Shown one piece after another: positions 1-9,093 of a DNA stretch of 64,000 nucleotides; the stretch's first letter is position 1, and each line of letters begins with the position of its first letter. The translations under genes and the position numbers were made by a program. The DNA comes from Marivirga salinae (GTDB lineage Bacteria > Bacteroidota > Bacteroidia > Cytophagales > Cyclobacteriaceae). The notes beneath the pieces were generated by a model. The model made no database searches. It was given only the letters and a program-made list of their open reading frames with translations, and was not told the DNA's origin. The stretch is taken from the NCBI RefSeq assembly GCF_030503855.1, contig NZ_CP129971.1:3906001-3970000 (forward strand), read 5' to 3'.

Positions 1-813
1 AAAATCTCCCTTAGTGGATTGGAGAACATGCGGATTAAAAGCAGCGAAAGAGAATTTCCGCTAAGTGAAATTGCCAATATAAGTGTGCAGTATGCCGCCA
101 ATTCTATTTACAGGAAAAATCAAAGTCGAATGGTAACCTTAGGCGCCAGAGTTAATCAGGATAAACCTTTTGATCAAATCGTAAAATCTATTGACGATTC
201 TTTTTCCGCGATATCTGTGCCTCCTCAATACAAAATAAGTGTGGCTGGTCAGGAAATAAAAAGACAAGAATCGATGAATAACTTGCTATTTTCGCTGCTT
301 TTATCGGTTTTGCTGGTGTATATGGTATTGGCTTCTCAGTTTGAGTCTCTTTTACATCCGTTTACCATATTACTCACCATTCCATTGGCTTGCGTTGGGG
401 CGCTTGTTTCCTTTTGGATACTGGGGATGACTTTAAATATGATGGCTTTTATTGGCATCATCATGCTTGCCGGGATAGCGGTTAATAATTCTATTATTCT
501 GGTAGATAGCATTAATCGCAACAAAAGGAGTGGTATGGATTTAAGAGACTCCATACTGGATGCTGCGCAAAGGAGATTCAGACCTATCATCATGACAAGT
601 CTTACCACTATCCTTGCCCTCTTGCCTTTAACCTTTGGTTTTGGAGAAAGTGCAGCTTTGCGTGCTCCAATGGCTGTAGCGGTAATCGGTGGATTGGTTT
701 CTTCTACTTTACTAACGCTCATTGTGATTCCATGCTTCTATGAAAGTATAGAAAATCTAATCAGCAGGATTAAAGGAACATCTAGCACCAGAAAAGAAGC
801 TTCACATGAGTAA
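1..813 (+). CDS. RND efflux permease, C-terminal part (5' end outside window)
   Basis: The reading frame is open from base 1, so the gene begins upstream of the window and only about 270 C-terminal residues are present. The visible part holds the last periplasmic segment and about five membrane helices of an RND-type inner-membrane exporter. The helix carrying GIAVNNSIILVD corresponds to the AcrB helix with the proton-relay lysine; asparagine stands there instead, as in SwrC/NolG-like relatives. The charged stretch AQRRFRPIIMTS that follows is typical of the family. The stop overlaps the next gene by 8 bp, so the two permeases are probably co-translated. RND pumps normally need a periplasmic adaptor and an outer-membrane channel, which would lie upstream. 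Family assignment is firm; the substrate is unknown. Confidence 0.9.
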   Translation, partial: KISLSGLENMRIKSSEREFPLSEIANISVQYAANSIYRKNQSRMVTLGARVNQDKPFDQIVKSIDDSFSAISVPPQYKISVAGQEIKRQESMNNLLFSLLLSVLLVYMVLASQFESLLHPFTILLTIPLACVGALVSFWILGMTLNMMAFIGIIMLAGIAVNNSIILVDSINRNKRSGMDLRDSILDAAQRRFRPIIMTSLTTILALLPLTFGFGESAALRAPMAVAVIGGLVSSTLLTLIVIPCFYESIENLISRIKGTSSTRKEASHE

Positions 814-3800
814 AAACGGACTTTTACATACGATCATAAAAAGGAAAGTACTGGTTTCCATGCTCTTCATCGGCTTTACCGTGATGGGCTATATTTCCTA
901 TAACAAATTGCCGGTTGAGCTCTTTCCCAATGTGGAACTGCCCGTATTGATTGTGCAAGTGGGCGCTACTTCAGAAGTGGATCCAAAATACATGGAAAGA
1001 GAAGCTATTATTCCGCTTGAAAGTGCCATTAGCACCATGGAAGGAATAGAAGAAATCACTGCTAATGCTGATAGTCACCAAGGCATGATCTTTATCTCTT
1101 TCCGGCAAGGAGTGAATATAAAATATGCTTACCTAAAGCTGGAACAAAAGGTAAGTGCTATCAAATCAGAGCTTGGTTCAGAGTTTATGGTCAATATTGT
1201 AAAAATTGATACTGAACAGTTCACCAATGCTTTTATGGATTTGCAGGTATTGGGTAGTGGCGGAGTCGACCGTGTCAGAAATGTTACAGACCAATATATT
1301 ACAGATCGCCTTAATGATATTGATGGTATAGGAGGAGTGGAAGTATTTGGTGGTCGTCAAAAAACGATAGAAATCATCATGAATGATGAAATTTGTGAGG
1401 CTAATGGCATTACTCCTAACACTATTAGTAATATACTTTCACAAAATTCAAATAAAAGTGCATTTGCTGGTCAGATAGAACGAAACGGACAACAAATTTT
1501 TGTAAATGTAACAGCCGAACTAAAGGATATCAAAAACATTCAAAATCTGGTAGTTTCTGAAAAAGGCCCTCTCCTACTAAGCGATGTAGCGGAAGTATTC
1601 TTTGGGGTGAAAGAACAGACTTCCCTAAGCCGTATCAATGGAAAAGATGCAGTTTCTATTCGGTTATCTAAAGGCACACAAGCTAATCTTATTGCCTTGT
1701 CAGATGCTACACTTGAAACTATTGATGCCATCAATAAAGATCTTGAATCTATGGATGTAGAGATTGTGGTGCAAAATAATCAGGCCGAGATGATGACCAA
1801 AAACATTGACCAAATCAAAAATTTGGCCGTTACGGGTGGTCTCCTCGCTATATTTGTTTTGTGGGTATTTCTCAGAAGATTAAAATTTATACTGAGCATT
1901 GCCTTAGCCATTCCTATTTCAGTCTATACTGCCTTCAATTTCTTTTATGCCGCTGGTATTTCAGTTAACAGTTTAACACTGATCGGTATGGCACTTGCAA
2001 TTGGAATGCTGTTGGACAATAGTGTGGTAGTATTAGAGAACATCTACCGCCATGTCGTCAACAAAAAGAAGAAAGAAAATGCTGTGGTGGACGGTACCAA
2101 AGAAGTGATGCGATCAGTCATTGCCGCCACTTTAACTACCGTGACGGTATTCCTTCCTTTTATTTTTTCTTCCAATTTCTTGATAACGAAAATCGGAACA
2201 CATATCGGAATTTCTATTATTTCCACTTTACTGGTTTCTTTGGTTGTGGCACTGGTTTTAATCCCAATGTTGGCTCACGCTGCCATTAATAAAGAAGATG
2301 AGGAAAAAGCACCTTTGATAAAAAATGCTTCAATCCGCCAGCGTCTGATTCAGAAGTATATGGTGATCTTAAAATCATGTTTCAGAAAACCTTTACTCAC
2401 TGTCATCGGAGGATTAGTATTATTCTTTGTTACCATTGGTCTAAGTTTTTTGGTCAGCATGTCTGGACCATCGGAAGTGAATGATGCTCAAATGAATTTA
2501 TTTGTCACCATGCCGGAAGGCGCCACACTGCCCACTACAGATATTAAAACCAGAAAATTGGAGGAAAAGGTGATGGAAATTCCTGTGGTAGATAAATTAA
2601 TCAGTCAGGTTTCGGAAGGTGAAGCAGTGCTTACCGTCATGCTGGTAGAGGGATTTAAAGATTTAGATACCATCTCAGTTGCAGATGTTCAAAATAAATT
2701 AAAAAGCATTAGCGACAGCTTTGAGGATATGGATATTTCATTGGATGAACCCCCTCGCGCGCGAGGCGGGCAAAGTGGTGTGGGAAGCTCATCTTCTTCC
2801 GATTTTCAGCGCATGTTGGGAATTGGCTCTCCTTCAGAAAGAATCATCGTTAAAGGGCAGGATTTTGAGCTGATGAAAGTAATTGCCAATGATATCAATA
2901 ATTATGTTAGTGGCTTACAATCGATCAAAAGAAGTAATGTAAACATTAGCCCGGAAAGACCAGAAGCACACATTTTGTTTAATCAAAAGCGAATGAGTGA
3001 CCATAATATCACCCTGCAAAATGTGGCTATTGGATTAAATGATTTTCAACCGTCTTTTGCTTCAGGATCTAATTTCGTGAGCGGAGGGGAAGAATTCGAG
3101 ATTACCATTCACACACAAAACCAGGTTCAGAAAGCAAAGGAAATGAAAGATCTTCGAGAGATGCCAATTAGCAGCACCTCTGGAGTGGCACATTCTCTTG
3201 CTGATATTGGTTCTGTAATTTACTCCTCAGGGGAAAGTACTATTACCCGTTTAAACCAGGAAAAACGTATTGAAATCACCTATAGCTTTATCGATGAAGT
3301 ACTAAAATCTGAATCGCTCCTTACTTCTTCACGATTGGAGGTTGATCAGATTGTACGAAGTGTAAATATTCCAAAAGGCATGGTGGTAGACGTAATCCAT
3401 GATGAAGGAATGTATGATGAGTTATACTTCTTTATTTTTGCCGCGATCATGATCATTTTCATGATTCTGGCTGCTGTATTCGAATCTTTATACCTGCCGT
3501 TAGTGATTATGTTTTCAATTCCATTGGCAGGCATAGGTGCTTTCCTTGGTCTTACATTTACTGGTAATTCCCTATTAAATGCCAATACTTTAATTGGGCT
3601 TATGATATTATTGGGAGTGGTAGTGAATAATGGCATTATACTGATTGATTATTCCAGAATTTTGAGAAGACGAGGATATAATAAATATCGTGCGCTGATG
3701 ATGAGTGGAATTTCACGTATCAGACCTATTCTAATTACTTCTATCACGACCTTTGTGGCTATGTTGCCTTTGGCTATGGGAGATGCCGAATATGTGACCA

Positions 3801-5515
3801 GCATAGGTCAGCCTTTTGCAGTAACCGTAATGGGCGGACTGGCTTTTGCCACTATCCTGACCCTGATCTATATTCCAACCATGAGTGCCGGACTGGAAAG
3901 TGTATTGCACTGGTTTAGAAATCTTAAAACTACCAATAAGTTAGTGCAAATCCTGCTTTTGATTGGATTTGCTCTTCTAATCTATTTCCAAATTGAAGGT
4001 GCTATATGGCAAATAATTTGGTTTTTGGCAGTCATGATTTTAATTCCGGGAGGCACTTATTTTATCATGACTTCATTACGACAAGCCAATGCAAAAATGG
4101 TGGCCCCAGATGAGGCTATGCATATTGAAATCCAAAGTCTGACCAAAATTTACGGAAGAGATAAGCGATGGATAAGAGAATGGAAAGGTAATAAGCGATT
4201 ATTTAAAAAACGTAATGAAGAACCCGTTACCTTAAAAGCTATTTTGCAAAATGCCATATGGCAAGGGGCTTTGATTGCTTTTCTGGTGTATTTTATCTAT
4301 TTCTTCCTGGATAAAGCTTTTTGGCAACTTCTGTTTATGATTTCGCTTCATGCACTGTTATTATCCATTTTTAAGGAAGTAACACAGTTAGTACAAAAAG
4401 GCAGGAAATTATTACGATTTATTTACTTTCTATTGTATTGGGGCTTCCCTTTCATTAGTGCAGCTTATCTCTATAGCGATATCCAGACAAAAGGAGTGGG
4501 TGTATTCCTAATCATTATATGGTTCACAGGCTTATTTTTGGTGCAAGTAGCTAGAAGGTTGTCGGAAAAAGCGGTGATTCTTGATCAGATAAAAGGGCGT
4601 TTTGCTAAAATCAGAAGACTGTATTACAAATTAGTCTTGGCTATTCCTTTCGTAAAACCTAAGAAGTCACAATTTAAAGCCCTTAAAGGAGTGAGTCTAA
4701 CGATTGAGCAGGGAATGTTCGGACTTTTGGGGCCTAATGGTGCGGGTAAAACTACGCTAATGCGTATCCTATGCGGAATTATGGATCAGAGTTATGGCAA
4801 AATCTGGATCAATGGACATGACACAACTCTAAGAAGGGAAGAACTACAGGGATTGATTGGCTACTTACCGCAAGCCTTTGGTACATACGAAAATATGACG
4901 CCTTATGAGTTCCTGGACTATCAGGCCATCTTGCGAAAAATCAGTCAGAAGGATGTGCGAGAAGAAAGAGTACAATACGTATTGAAAGCTGTGCATATGG
5001 ATGAGCATCAGCATAAGAAAATTGGCTCTTTCTCCGGAGGAATGAAACAGCGAATTGGCATTGCTCAAATCCTGCTTCACCTGCCTAAAATACTGGTAGT
5101 AGATGAACCTACTGCCGGTCTTGATCCATTGGAAAGAATTCGATTCAGAAACCTTTTGGTAGAATTGAGTCGGGAACGAATTGTGGTTTTCTCTACGCAT
5201 ATTATAGAAGATATTGCCAGTAGCTGTAATAATTTGGCAGTACTTATTTCAGGAAATATTGAATATATCGGCAGCCCAACTACCATGGCAGAGTTAGCTC
5301 ATGATAAAGTATGGGAATTTCATCTTTCTCCTGAAGAATTTGAGAGTGAAAAAGAAAACTATCTGATTGTTCACCATATGCGAGAGGGAGATAAGATAAG
5401 AGTCAAATGTTTATCAGGCGAGCAACCGAGAGAAGATGCCGTTCAAGTTCGAGCTCAGCTGGAGGATGCTTATTTATGGTTGATGAAGAGTAAAAATAAT
5501 AAGGAAAATGAATAA
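806..5515 (+). CDS. RND permease fused to an ABC ATPase domain
   Basis: This 1569-residue protein joins two transporter classes. Residues 1 to about 1035 form a complete RND permease; the helix-4 motif GMLLDNSVVVLEN has Asp404 where AcrB has its first relay aspartate, but Asn405 at the second. From about residue 1050 come extra membrane helices. An ABC nucleotide-binding domain then begins (IEIQSLTKIYG near 1105), is interrupted by about 175 residues with further hydrophobic helices, and resumes at KALKGVSLTIEQG near 1291. Walker A GPNGAGKTT lies near 1308, signature SGGMKQR near 1410 and Walker B ILVVDEPTAGLDP near 1428, so the ATPase looks competent. There is no stop or frameshift across the junction. 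An ABC permease gene follows 287 bp downstream and is the natural partner. Start ATG overlaps the previous gene. Confidence 0.88.
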   Translation: MSKNGLLHTIIKRKVLVSMLFIGFTVMGYISYNKLPVELFPNVELPVLIVQVGATSEVDPKYMEREAIIPLESAISTMEGIEEITANADSHQGMIFISFRQGVNIKYAYLKLEQKVSAIKSELGSEFMVNIVKIDTEQFTNAFMDLQVLGSGGVDRVRNVTDQYITDRLNDIDGIGGVEVFGGRQKTIEIIMNDEICEANGITPNTISNILSQNSNKSAFAGQIERNGQQIFVNVTAELKDIKNIQNLVVSEKGPLLLSDVAEVFFGVKEQTSLSRINGKDAVSIRLSKGTQANLIALSDATLETIDAINKDLESMDVEIVVQNNQAEMMTKNIDQIKNLAVTGGLLAIFVLWVFLRRLKFILSIALAIPISVYTAFNFFYAAGISVNSLTLIGMALAIGMLLDNSVVVLENIYRHVVNKKKKENAVVDGTKEVMRSVIAATLTTVTVFLPFIFSSNFLITKIGTHIGISIISTLLVSLVVALVLIPMLAHAAINKEDEEKAPLIKNASIRQRLIQKYMVILKSCFRKPLLTVIGGLVLFFVTIGLSFLVSMSGPSEVNDAQMNLFVTMPEGATLPTTDIKTRKLEEKVMEIPVVDKLISQVSEGEAVLTVMLVEGFKDLDTISVADVQNKLKSISDSFEDMDISLDEPPRARGGQSGVGSSSSSDFQRMLGIGSPSERIIVKGQDFELMKVIANDINNYVSGLQSIKRSNVNISPERPEAHILFNQKRMSDHNITLQNVAIGLNDFQPSFASGSNFVSGGEEFEITIHTQNQVQKAKEMKDLREMPISSTSGVAHSLADIGSVIYSSGESTITRLNQEKRIEITYSFIDEVLKSESLLTSSRLEVDQIVRSVNIPKGMVVDVIHDEGMYDELYFFIFAAIMIIFMILAAVFESLYLPLVIMFSIPLAGIGAFLGLTFTGNSLLNANTLIGLMILLGVVVNNGIILIDYSRILRRRGYNKYRALMMSGISRIRPILITSITTFVAMLPLAMGDAEYVTSIGQPFAVTVMGGLAFATILTLIYIPTMSAGLESVLHWFRNLKTTNKLVQILLLIGFALLIYFQIEGAIWQIIWFLAVMILIPGGTYFIMTSLRQANAKMVAPDEAMHIEIQSLTKIYGRDKRWIREWKGNKRLFKKRNEEPVTLKAILQNAIWQGALIAFLVYFIYFFLDKAFWQLLFMISLHALLLSIFKEVTQLVQKGRKLLRFIYFLLYWGFPFISAAYLYSDIQTKGVGVFLIIIWFTGLFLVQVARRLSEKAVILDQIKGRFAKIRRLYYKLVLAIPFVKPKKSQFKALKGVSLTIEQGMFGLLGPNGAGKTTLMRILCGIMDQSYGKIWINGHDTTLRREELQGLIGYLPQAFGTYENMTPYEFLDYQAILRKISQKDVREERVQYVLKAVHMDEHQHKKIGSFSGGMKQRIGIAQILLHLPKILVVDEPTAGLDPLERIRFRNLLVELSRERIVVFSTHIIEDIASSCNNLAVLISGNIEYIGSPTTMAELAHDKVWEFHLSPEEFESEKENYLIVHHMREGDKIRVKCLSGEQPREDAVQVRAQLEDAYLWLMKSKNNKENE

Positions 5516-5562
5516 GTGTGTTAAGAATTAAATGGTATAAAGTCTATTGGAGGTAATATAGA

Positions 5563-5745
5563 GGACACCCCACCCCCCCCCCCTCAAGGGGGGAGTTGCC
5601 TTGATTTAGCTTTCTGCCCAGAAATTTAACACCACTTTTACCAAATCTTAGATTTATAAAGTGTGAAAATAGGGATAAAATTAATTGTGTTCTGATGACT
5701 TAAATCTGTGAGACTGTCCCCTTGAGGGGACTACAGGGGTGTTGC
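5563..5745. repeat. MITE-like element with CCCCTTGAGGGG ends
   Basis: This gap holds two related G/C-rich ends facing each other. The left end is ACACCCC followed by an 11-C run and TCAAGGGGGG (5566-5593). The right end is GTCCCCTTGAGGGGAC (5716-5731) followed by TACAGGGGTGT. The right end reads as the reverse complement of the left, giving a unit of about 180 bp with inverted ends and no coding capacity. A third copy of the same end lies at the DUF559 gene remnant at 9779-9804. I see no target-site duplication. Confidence 0.6.
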
Positions 5746-5802
5746 TTGAGGGAATCATAGTGGTGTTAAATTCCTCAGATAATTATTTTAAATTAAAACA
5801 AA

Positions 5803-6504
5803 ATGAAAAGTTACTTACTGTTACTATACAAACTCATCAACTACAATGTCAAGGTGATATTCGCAAACAAGTTCATTTATTTTGTGGTGGCGTCCTTTTT
5901 GTTTTTTGCTTTTATTATCACCATTGCCATTTTTGATGACCCTGATTTTAATGAGGCGGTAATCTATGGTTTCCTAGTGTTTCCTGGATTACTGCTGATC
6001 TTCTACCCTATGGCTTATGGTATTCAAAACGATGATGATTCGAAGATGCTAGAGACCATTTTCGGCATTCCAAATTACCGCTATAAAGTATGGCTTGTAC
6101 GATTTGTCTTGGCAGTGGGTGTTGCATTTGTAATTCTTCTGGTTTTGGGTAGCATTGCGAATTTCACCCTTTACCGATTTAATTTGCTGCCAATGGTGGG
6201 GCAAGTACTTTTCCCTATTCTTTTTCTTTCTTCATTAGCTTTTATGCTTTCCACTTTAATCAAAAATGGAAATGGTACGGCAATAGTCATTGTCATTGTA
6301 TCCTTCATCTTTTTTGTATTTGCAAAACCATTGGAATTTAGTGTGTATAATGTATTCCTTAATCCCTTCTCAGAACCACGAGAAATGAGTGAGTTCATCT
6401 GGCATAGTATTATATTTAAGAACCGAATATACTTGTTGGTTGCCAGTGCCCTTTGTCTGCTCTATGGGATGTTCAATTTACAGTTTAGGGAGAAGTTTAT
6501 CTAG
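5803..6504 (+). CDS. ABC-2-type transporter permease, probable partner of the fused ATPase
   Basis: A 233-residue polytopic membrane protein with about six predicted helices (first near residues 23-44, last near 211-229) and few charges between them. Size and topology fit a small ABC-2/CcmB-like permease that has no nucleotide-binding domain of its own. The only nearby ATPase domain is the C-terminal one of the RND fusion immediately upstream on the same strand, so I infer the two work together. A palindromic repeat separates the genes, so they may not share one transcript. There is no recognisable substrate signature. Class is likely, specificity unknown. Confidence 0.65.
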   Translation: MKSYLLLLYKLINYNVKVIFANKFIYFVVASFLFFAFIITIAIFDDPDFNEAVIYGFLVFPGLLLIFYPMAYGIQNDDDSKMLETIFGIPNYRYKVWLVRFVLAVGVAFVILLVLGSIANFTLYRFNLLPMVGQVLFPILFLSSLAFMLSTLIKNGNGTAIVIVIVSFIFFVFAKPLEFSVYNVFLNPFSEPREMSEFIWHSIIFKNRIYLLVASALCLLYGMFNLQFREKFI

Positions 6505-6677
6505 GAGTCAATAGTACAAAACTCTTTTTACTACTGGGGTATTGTAGTCATCTAGGGACAAGACAAGGAGATTACCAAAGTCATTTAGATTCTTTTCAAA
6601 AAGAAATTTATAATTTACAAAACTTTTTGCTAAATTACATGTATATACATATATGTTATTACATTAAAATAAAAACT

Positions 6678-7031
6678 ATGACACTAAGAGAAAAAACACA
6701 AGACATTTACAACTTAATAGGTGAAGGAAAATTATTAGATGCATTCGACAAATATTATGGAGAGAATGTAGTAATCACCGAGCCAAGAGGAACTTGGAAA
6801 GGCAAAGCTGAATGCAGAAAGCACGAGGAAGAATTTTTAGGAATGATTAAGGAATTTCATGGAATGGAAGTTCATGCCATTACTTCTGATGAAGAAGCAG
6901 GTGTGGTAATGCACGAAACTTCTATGGATGTGACTTTCCAAGATGGAAACCGCGTAAATATGGAGCAGGTAGGTGTGCAGAAATGGGAAGACGGTAAAAT
7001 CGTTCACGAACGTTTTTACTACCAAGGTTAA
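6678..7031 (+). CDS. SnoaL-like (NTF2-fold) protein
   Basis: A 117-residue cytosolic protein. The pattern of an N-terminal helix (TQDIYNLIGEGKLLDAFDKY), YGENVVITEP, the PRGTWKGKAECRKHEEEF stretch and the C-terminal strand KIVHERFYYQG is that of the SnoaL/NTF2-like fold, used by small ligand-binding proteins and a few isomerases. No catalytic assignment can be made from sequence. I start at ATG 6678; the frame is open 51 bp further upstream but those residues are AT-rich and unlike the family. A rho-independent terminator follows, so the gene seems monocistronic. Confidence 0.7.
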   Translation: MTLREKTQDIYNLIGEGKLLDAFDKYYGENVVITEPRGTWKGKAECRKHEEEFLGMIKEFHGMEVHAITSDEEAGVVMHETSMDVTFQDGNRVNMEQVGVQKWEDGKIVHERFYYQG

Positions 7032-7052
7032 TTCATAGATAAATTTCAGTTA

Positions 7053-7083
7053 AAAGCAGGCTATTTTAGTCTGCTTTTTTTAT
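7053..7083 (+). terminator. Rho-independent terminator after the SnoaL-like gene
   Basis: The stem AAGCAG / CTGCTT encloses an A/T-rich loop and is followed directly by a run of T residues, 22 bp after the stop codon. Confidence 0.75.
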
Positions 7084-7412
7084 TTCTCTACTACATAACA
7101 AGAAATCAAATCAGACAAAAAAAGTTTTATTAAGCAGCTTAAATCCAGCTAAAGCTGGAAATATAACCACAAAGTCACAAAGAAAACAGCCAAAGGCTGT
7201 TTAGTCGAACATTTATGTCCCTTTATAAAGATTGTACATTGTTATCTCACTTTAAGTTCAGTCTATAAGGCTGTGATGACTTGATTTGAGAATCAATTGC
7301 TTCTATTAATCAAACTCAGAATATTAGATTCATAATAAATAATTAGTTCTCTTAAAACTACTTAATCTATTCCTAATATTCATTTCAATTCGGTTAATTT
7401 ACTAAGCTTCCG
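7084..7412. other. Noncoding gap with one ACAGCCAAAGGCTGT palindrome
   Basis: No reading frame here looks real. At 7166-7204 sits a repeat: AACCACAAAG, then the 15-bp palindrome ACAGCCAAAGGCTGT (7186-7200). The same palindrome occurs twice at 13994-14151 in inverse orientation, with similar CACAAAG/CTTTGTG flanks. A smaller hairpin CCAGCTAAAGCTGG lies at 7145-7158. The remainder is AT-rich without recognised structure. Confidence 0.5.
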
Positions 7413-7420
7413 TAGCTTTG
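7413..7420 (+). promoter_or_regulatory. TAnnTTTG promoter box of the methyltransferase gene
   Basis: TAGCTTTG matches the Bacteroidota -7 consensus TAnnTTTG exactly. It ends 8 bp before the ATG at 7429, so transcription would start at or almost at the start codon. No convincing -33 TTTG box is visible. Confidence 0.45.
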
Positions 7421-7428
7421 CAACTGAG

Positions 7429-8595
7429 ATGGATGAAACACAACAATTTTTTCAGGAAATAGAGAAATCTCTTAAGGAGGATTCTTTTGTAAAGCTTACC
7501 TTAAGTAAACCTATACGAAAGTCGGAAGATTTAGAAAATGTTTACTTGCGTGAAGTAGCTATTAAGGACGAAAAAATGATCTCTTTTACCTATCGTTTCA
7601 AAACAAATGACCAGGTAAAAAACTATACATTTGAAGAAGCTATAAAGGAATTAGAGAATCTACTGCAGAATTCTTTTCGCATCGCCACCTTATTTACTTT
7701 AGAGAAAGATATTGCCATTCGATTCAATAAAAAGGGAAAAGCCACTATTACAAATAATCCTCCTACCTTCAGCGATAAACTGCCTGCCGATCACGATAAG
7801 CAGAAAGTGAAGCGCGCTTCTGAAAGCGAGTTTTTATTTCACTTGGGGATAAAGGATAAGCAGGGGAAAGTTATTCCTAAAATGGCTGATAAATTTAAGC
7901 AGATTAACAAATACTTAGAAATCATCGATGGATTACTCAAATCTACTTCCCTTCCTAAAAAAATAAATATCGTAGATATGGGATCTGGCAAAGGCTATTT
8001 AACATTTGCTCTCTATGATTTCTTGCGCAATACGCGAAAGCTAGATGTTCAAGTTACGGGTATAGAGCTAAGGGGAGAACTTGTAACCTATTGTAATGAG
8101 GTAGCTAAAAAGTGTGAATATCATGATCTGTCCTTTGTTTCAGAAAGGATAGAAAACTATGATGAGGCAAAAATAGATATATTGATAGCACTACATGCGT
8201 GCGATACTGCTACGGACGATGCCATTTATAAAGGTTTAATATCCAAATCTTCATTAATCATATGTGCTCCTTGCTGTCATAAGCAGGTGCGACAAAGTGT
8301 AAAAGGAACGGCTCAGGAAAATCCCATTCTAAAATATGGTATTTTCAAAGAACGTCAATTTGAAATGGTAACCGATACAATACGTGCACTGCTATTGGAG
8401 AAGAACCAGTACAACACCAAAGTATTCGAATTTATCTCAAACGAACATACACGAAAAAATGTGATGTTGGTGGGTTCAAAGGCAAGTAAAGCACCTAATA
8501 TAGAAGCAATTGATGCTAAAATAGAGGGGCTCAAGAAGGAATACGGAGTAGCTGAACACTATTTAGAGACACAATTAGATAAAGGTTTTAGATAA
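7429..8595 (+). CDS. SAM-dependent methyltransferase, METTL25/RRNAD1-like
   Basis: A 388-residue soluble protein. Near residue 180 is the S-adenosylmethionine motif IVDMGSGKGYLTFALYDF; further on come ALHACDTATDDA and the cysteine-rich CAPCCHKQVR near 280. This combination is that of the Methyltransf_32 family, which includes RRNAD1/METTL25. The N-terminal 160 residues are a separate, less conserved domain with no motif I know. The substrate cannot be read from sequence; relatives are linked to RNA or protein methylation. The promoter box lies so close to the ATG that the message may be leaderless. The gene stands alone. Confidence 0.75.
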   Translation: MDETQQFFQEIEKSLKEDSFVKLTLSKPIRKSEDLENVYLREVAIKDEKMISFTYRFKTNDQVKNYTFEEAIKELENLLQNSFRIATLFTLEKDIAIRFNKKGKATITNNPPTFSDKLPADHDKQKVKRASESEFLFHLGIKDKQGKVIPKMADKFKQINKYLEIIDGLLKSTSLPKKINIVDMGSGKGYLTFALYDFLRNTRKLDVQVTGIELRGELVTYCNEVAKKCEYHDLSFVSERIENYDEAKIDILIALHACDTATDDAIYKGLISKSSLIICAPCCHKQVRQSVKGTAQENPILKYGIFKERQFEMVTDTIRALLLEKNQYNTKVFEFISNEHTRKNVMLVGSKASKAPNIEAIDAKIEGLKKEYGVAEHYLETQLDKGFR

Positions 8596-8730
8596 AAAAG
8601 CGCTCTTTTAGAACTTATACAGTTTATGAGATACTCTCAAAAATAATATTAGGGTATTTTTTAAAGCCAGTGACTTAGATATAAACTATCTCACCTCCTA
8701 CTATTTCTTTACTGCATGTCATTAATCTTA

Positions 8731-9093
8731 CTATCTAAAACTGAAGTTTTTCTTTTCCCACCAGATCCAAATCCAAAAACCAGCTGCAATAGCTAATGAA
8801 GCCATTAAAAAACTGAAATGAATATTAAAACTTATCCAAGATGATCCAATTTCAGGTAAAGAAAGATCAAATAAACCAAATTGAGTATCGGTAAGCAAAA
8901 ATGTAGAAATAATTAAGCCTATGAAAACAAGCGGGATTAGATAGCCTACAACTGACCTACTACTTTTGATTGAAAGCCGTGTTTTTGAAGTTTCTATTGC
9001 TTCAATTCTGCGCATTGTCTTAGTGGAAAATCCGTAAGAAGGACCTTCATTGCTTTCCTCTAATATTTTTTTTATTTCCTTATCTTCCATCAT
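8731..9093 (-). CDS. Small two-helix membrane protein, possible anti-sigma partner
   Basis: A 120-residue protein with a charged cytosolic N-terminus (about 45 residues) and two membrane helices near residues 48-66 and 90-110. Its start overlaps the stop of the ECF sigma gene by 4 bp (ATGA), so the two are translationally coupled. ECF sigma factors are commonly followed by a membrane anti-sigma factor, which is the reason for the suggestion. The N-terminus lacks the HxxxCxxC zinc motif of classical ZAS anti-sigma domains, so this is inference from position and topology only. Confidence 0.6.
   Translation of the reverse strand: MMEDKEIKKILEESNEGPSYGFSTKTMRRIEAIETSKTRLSIKSSRSVVGYLIPLVFIGLIISTFLLTDTQFGLFDLSLPEIGSSWISFNIHFSFLMASLAIAAGFWIWIWWEKKNFSFR

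Noticed and set aside
3346..3636. 96-codon antisense frame inside the RND fusion
   Set aside because: It has no start context or recognisable product and lies opposite conserved transmembrane codons.
5573..5583. 11-C run as a phase-variation tract
   Set aside because: It lies in neither a gene nor an identifiable promoter, and is better explained as part of the element's end.
5739..5936. Reading frame overlapping the start of the ABC permease gene
   Set aside because: It begins in the repeat, has no protein-like pattern and shares sequence with a well-supported membrane protein in another frame.
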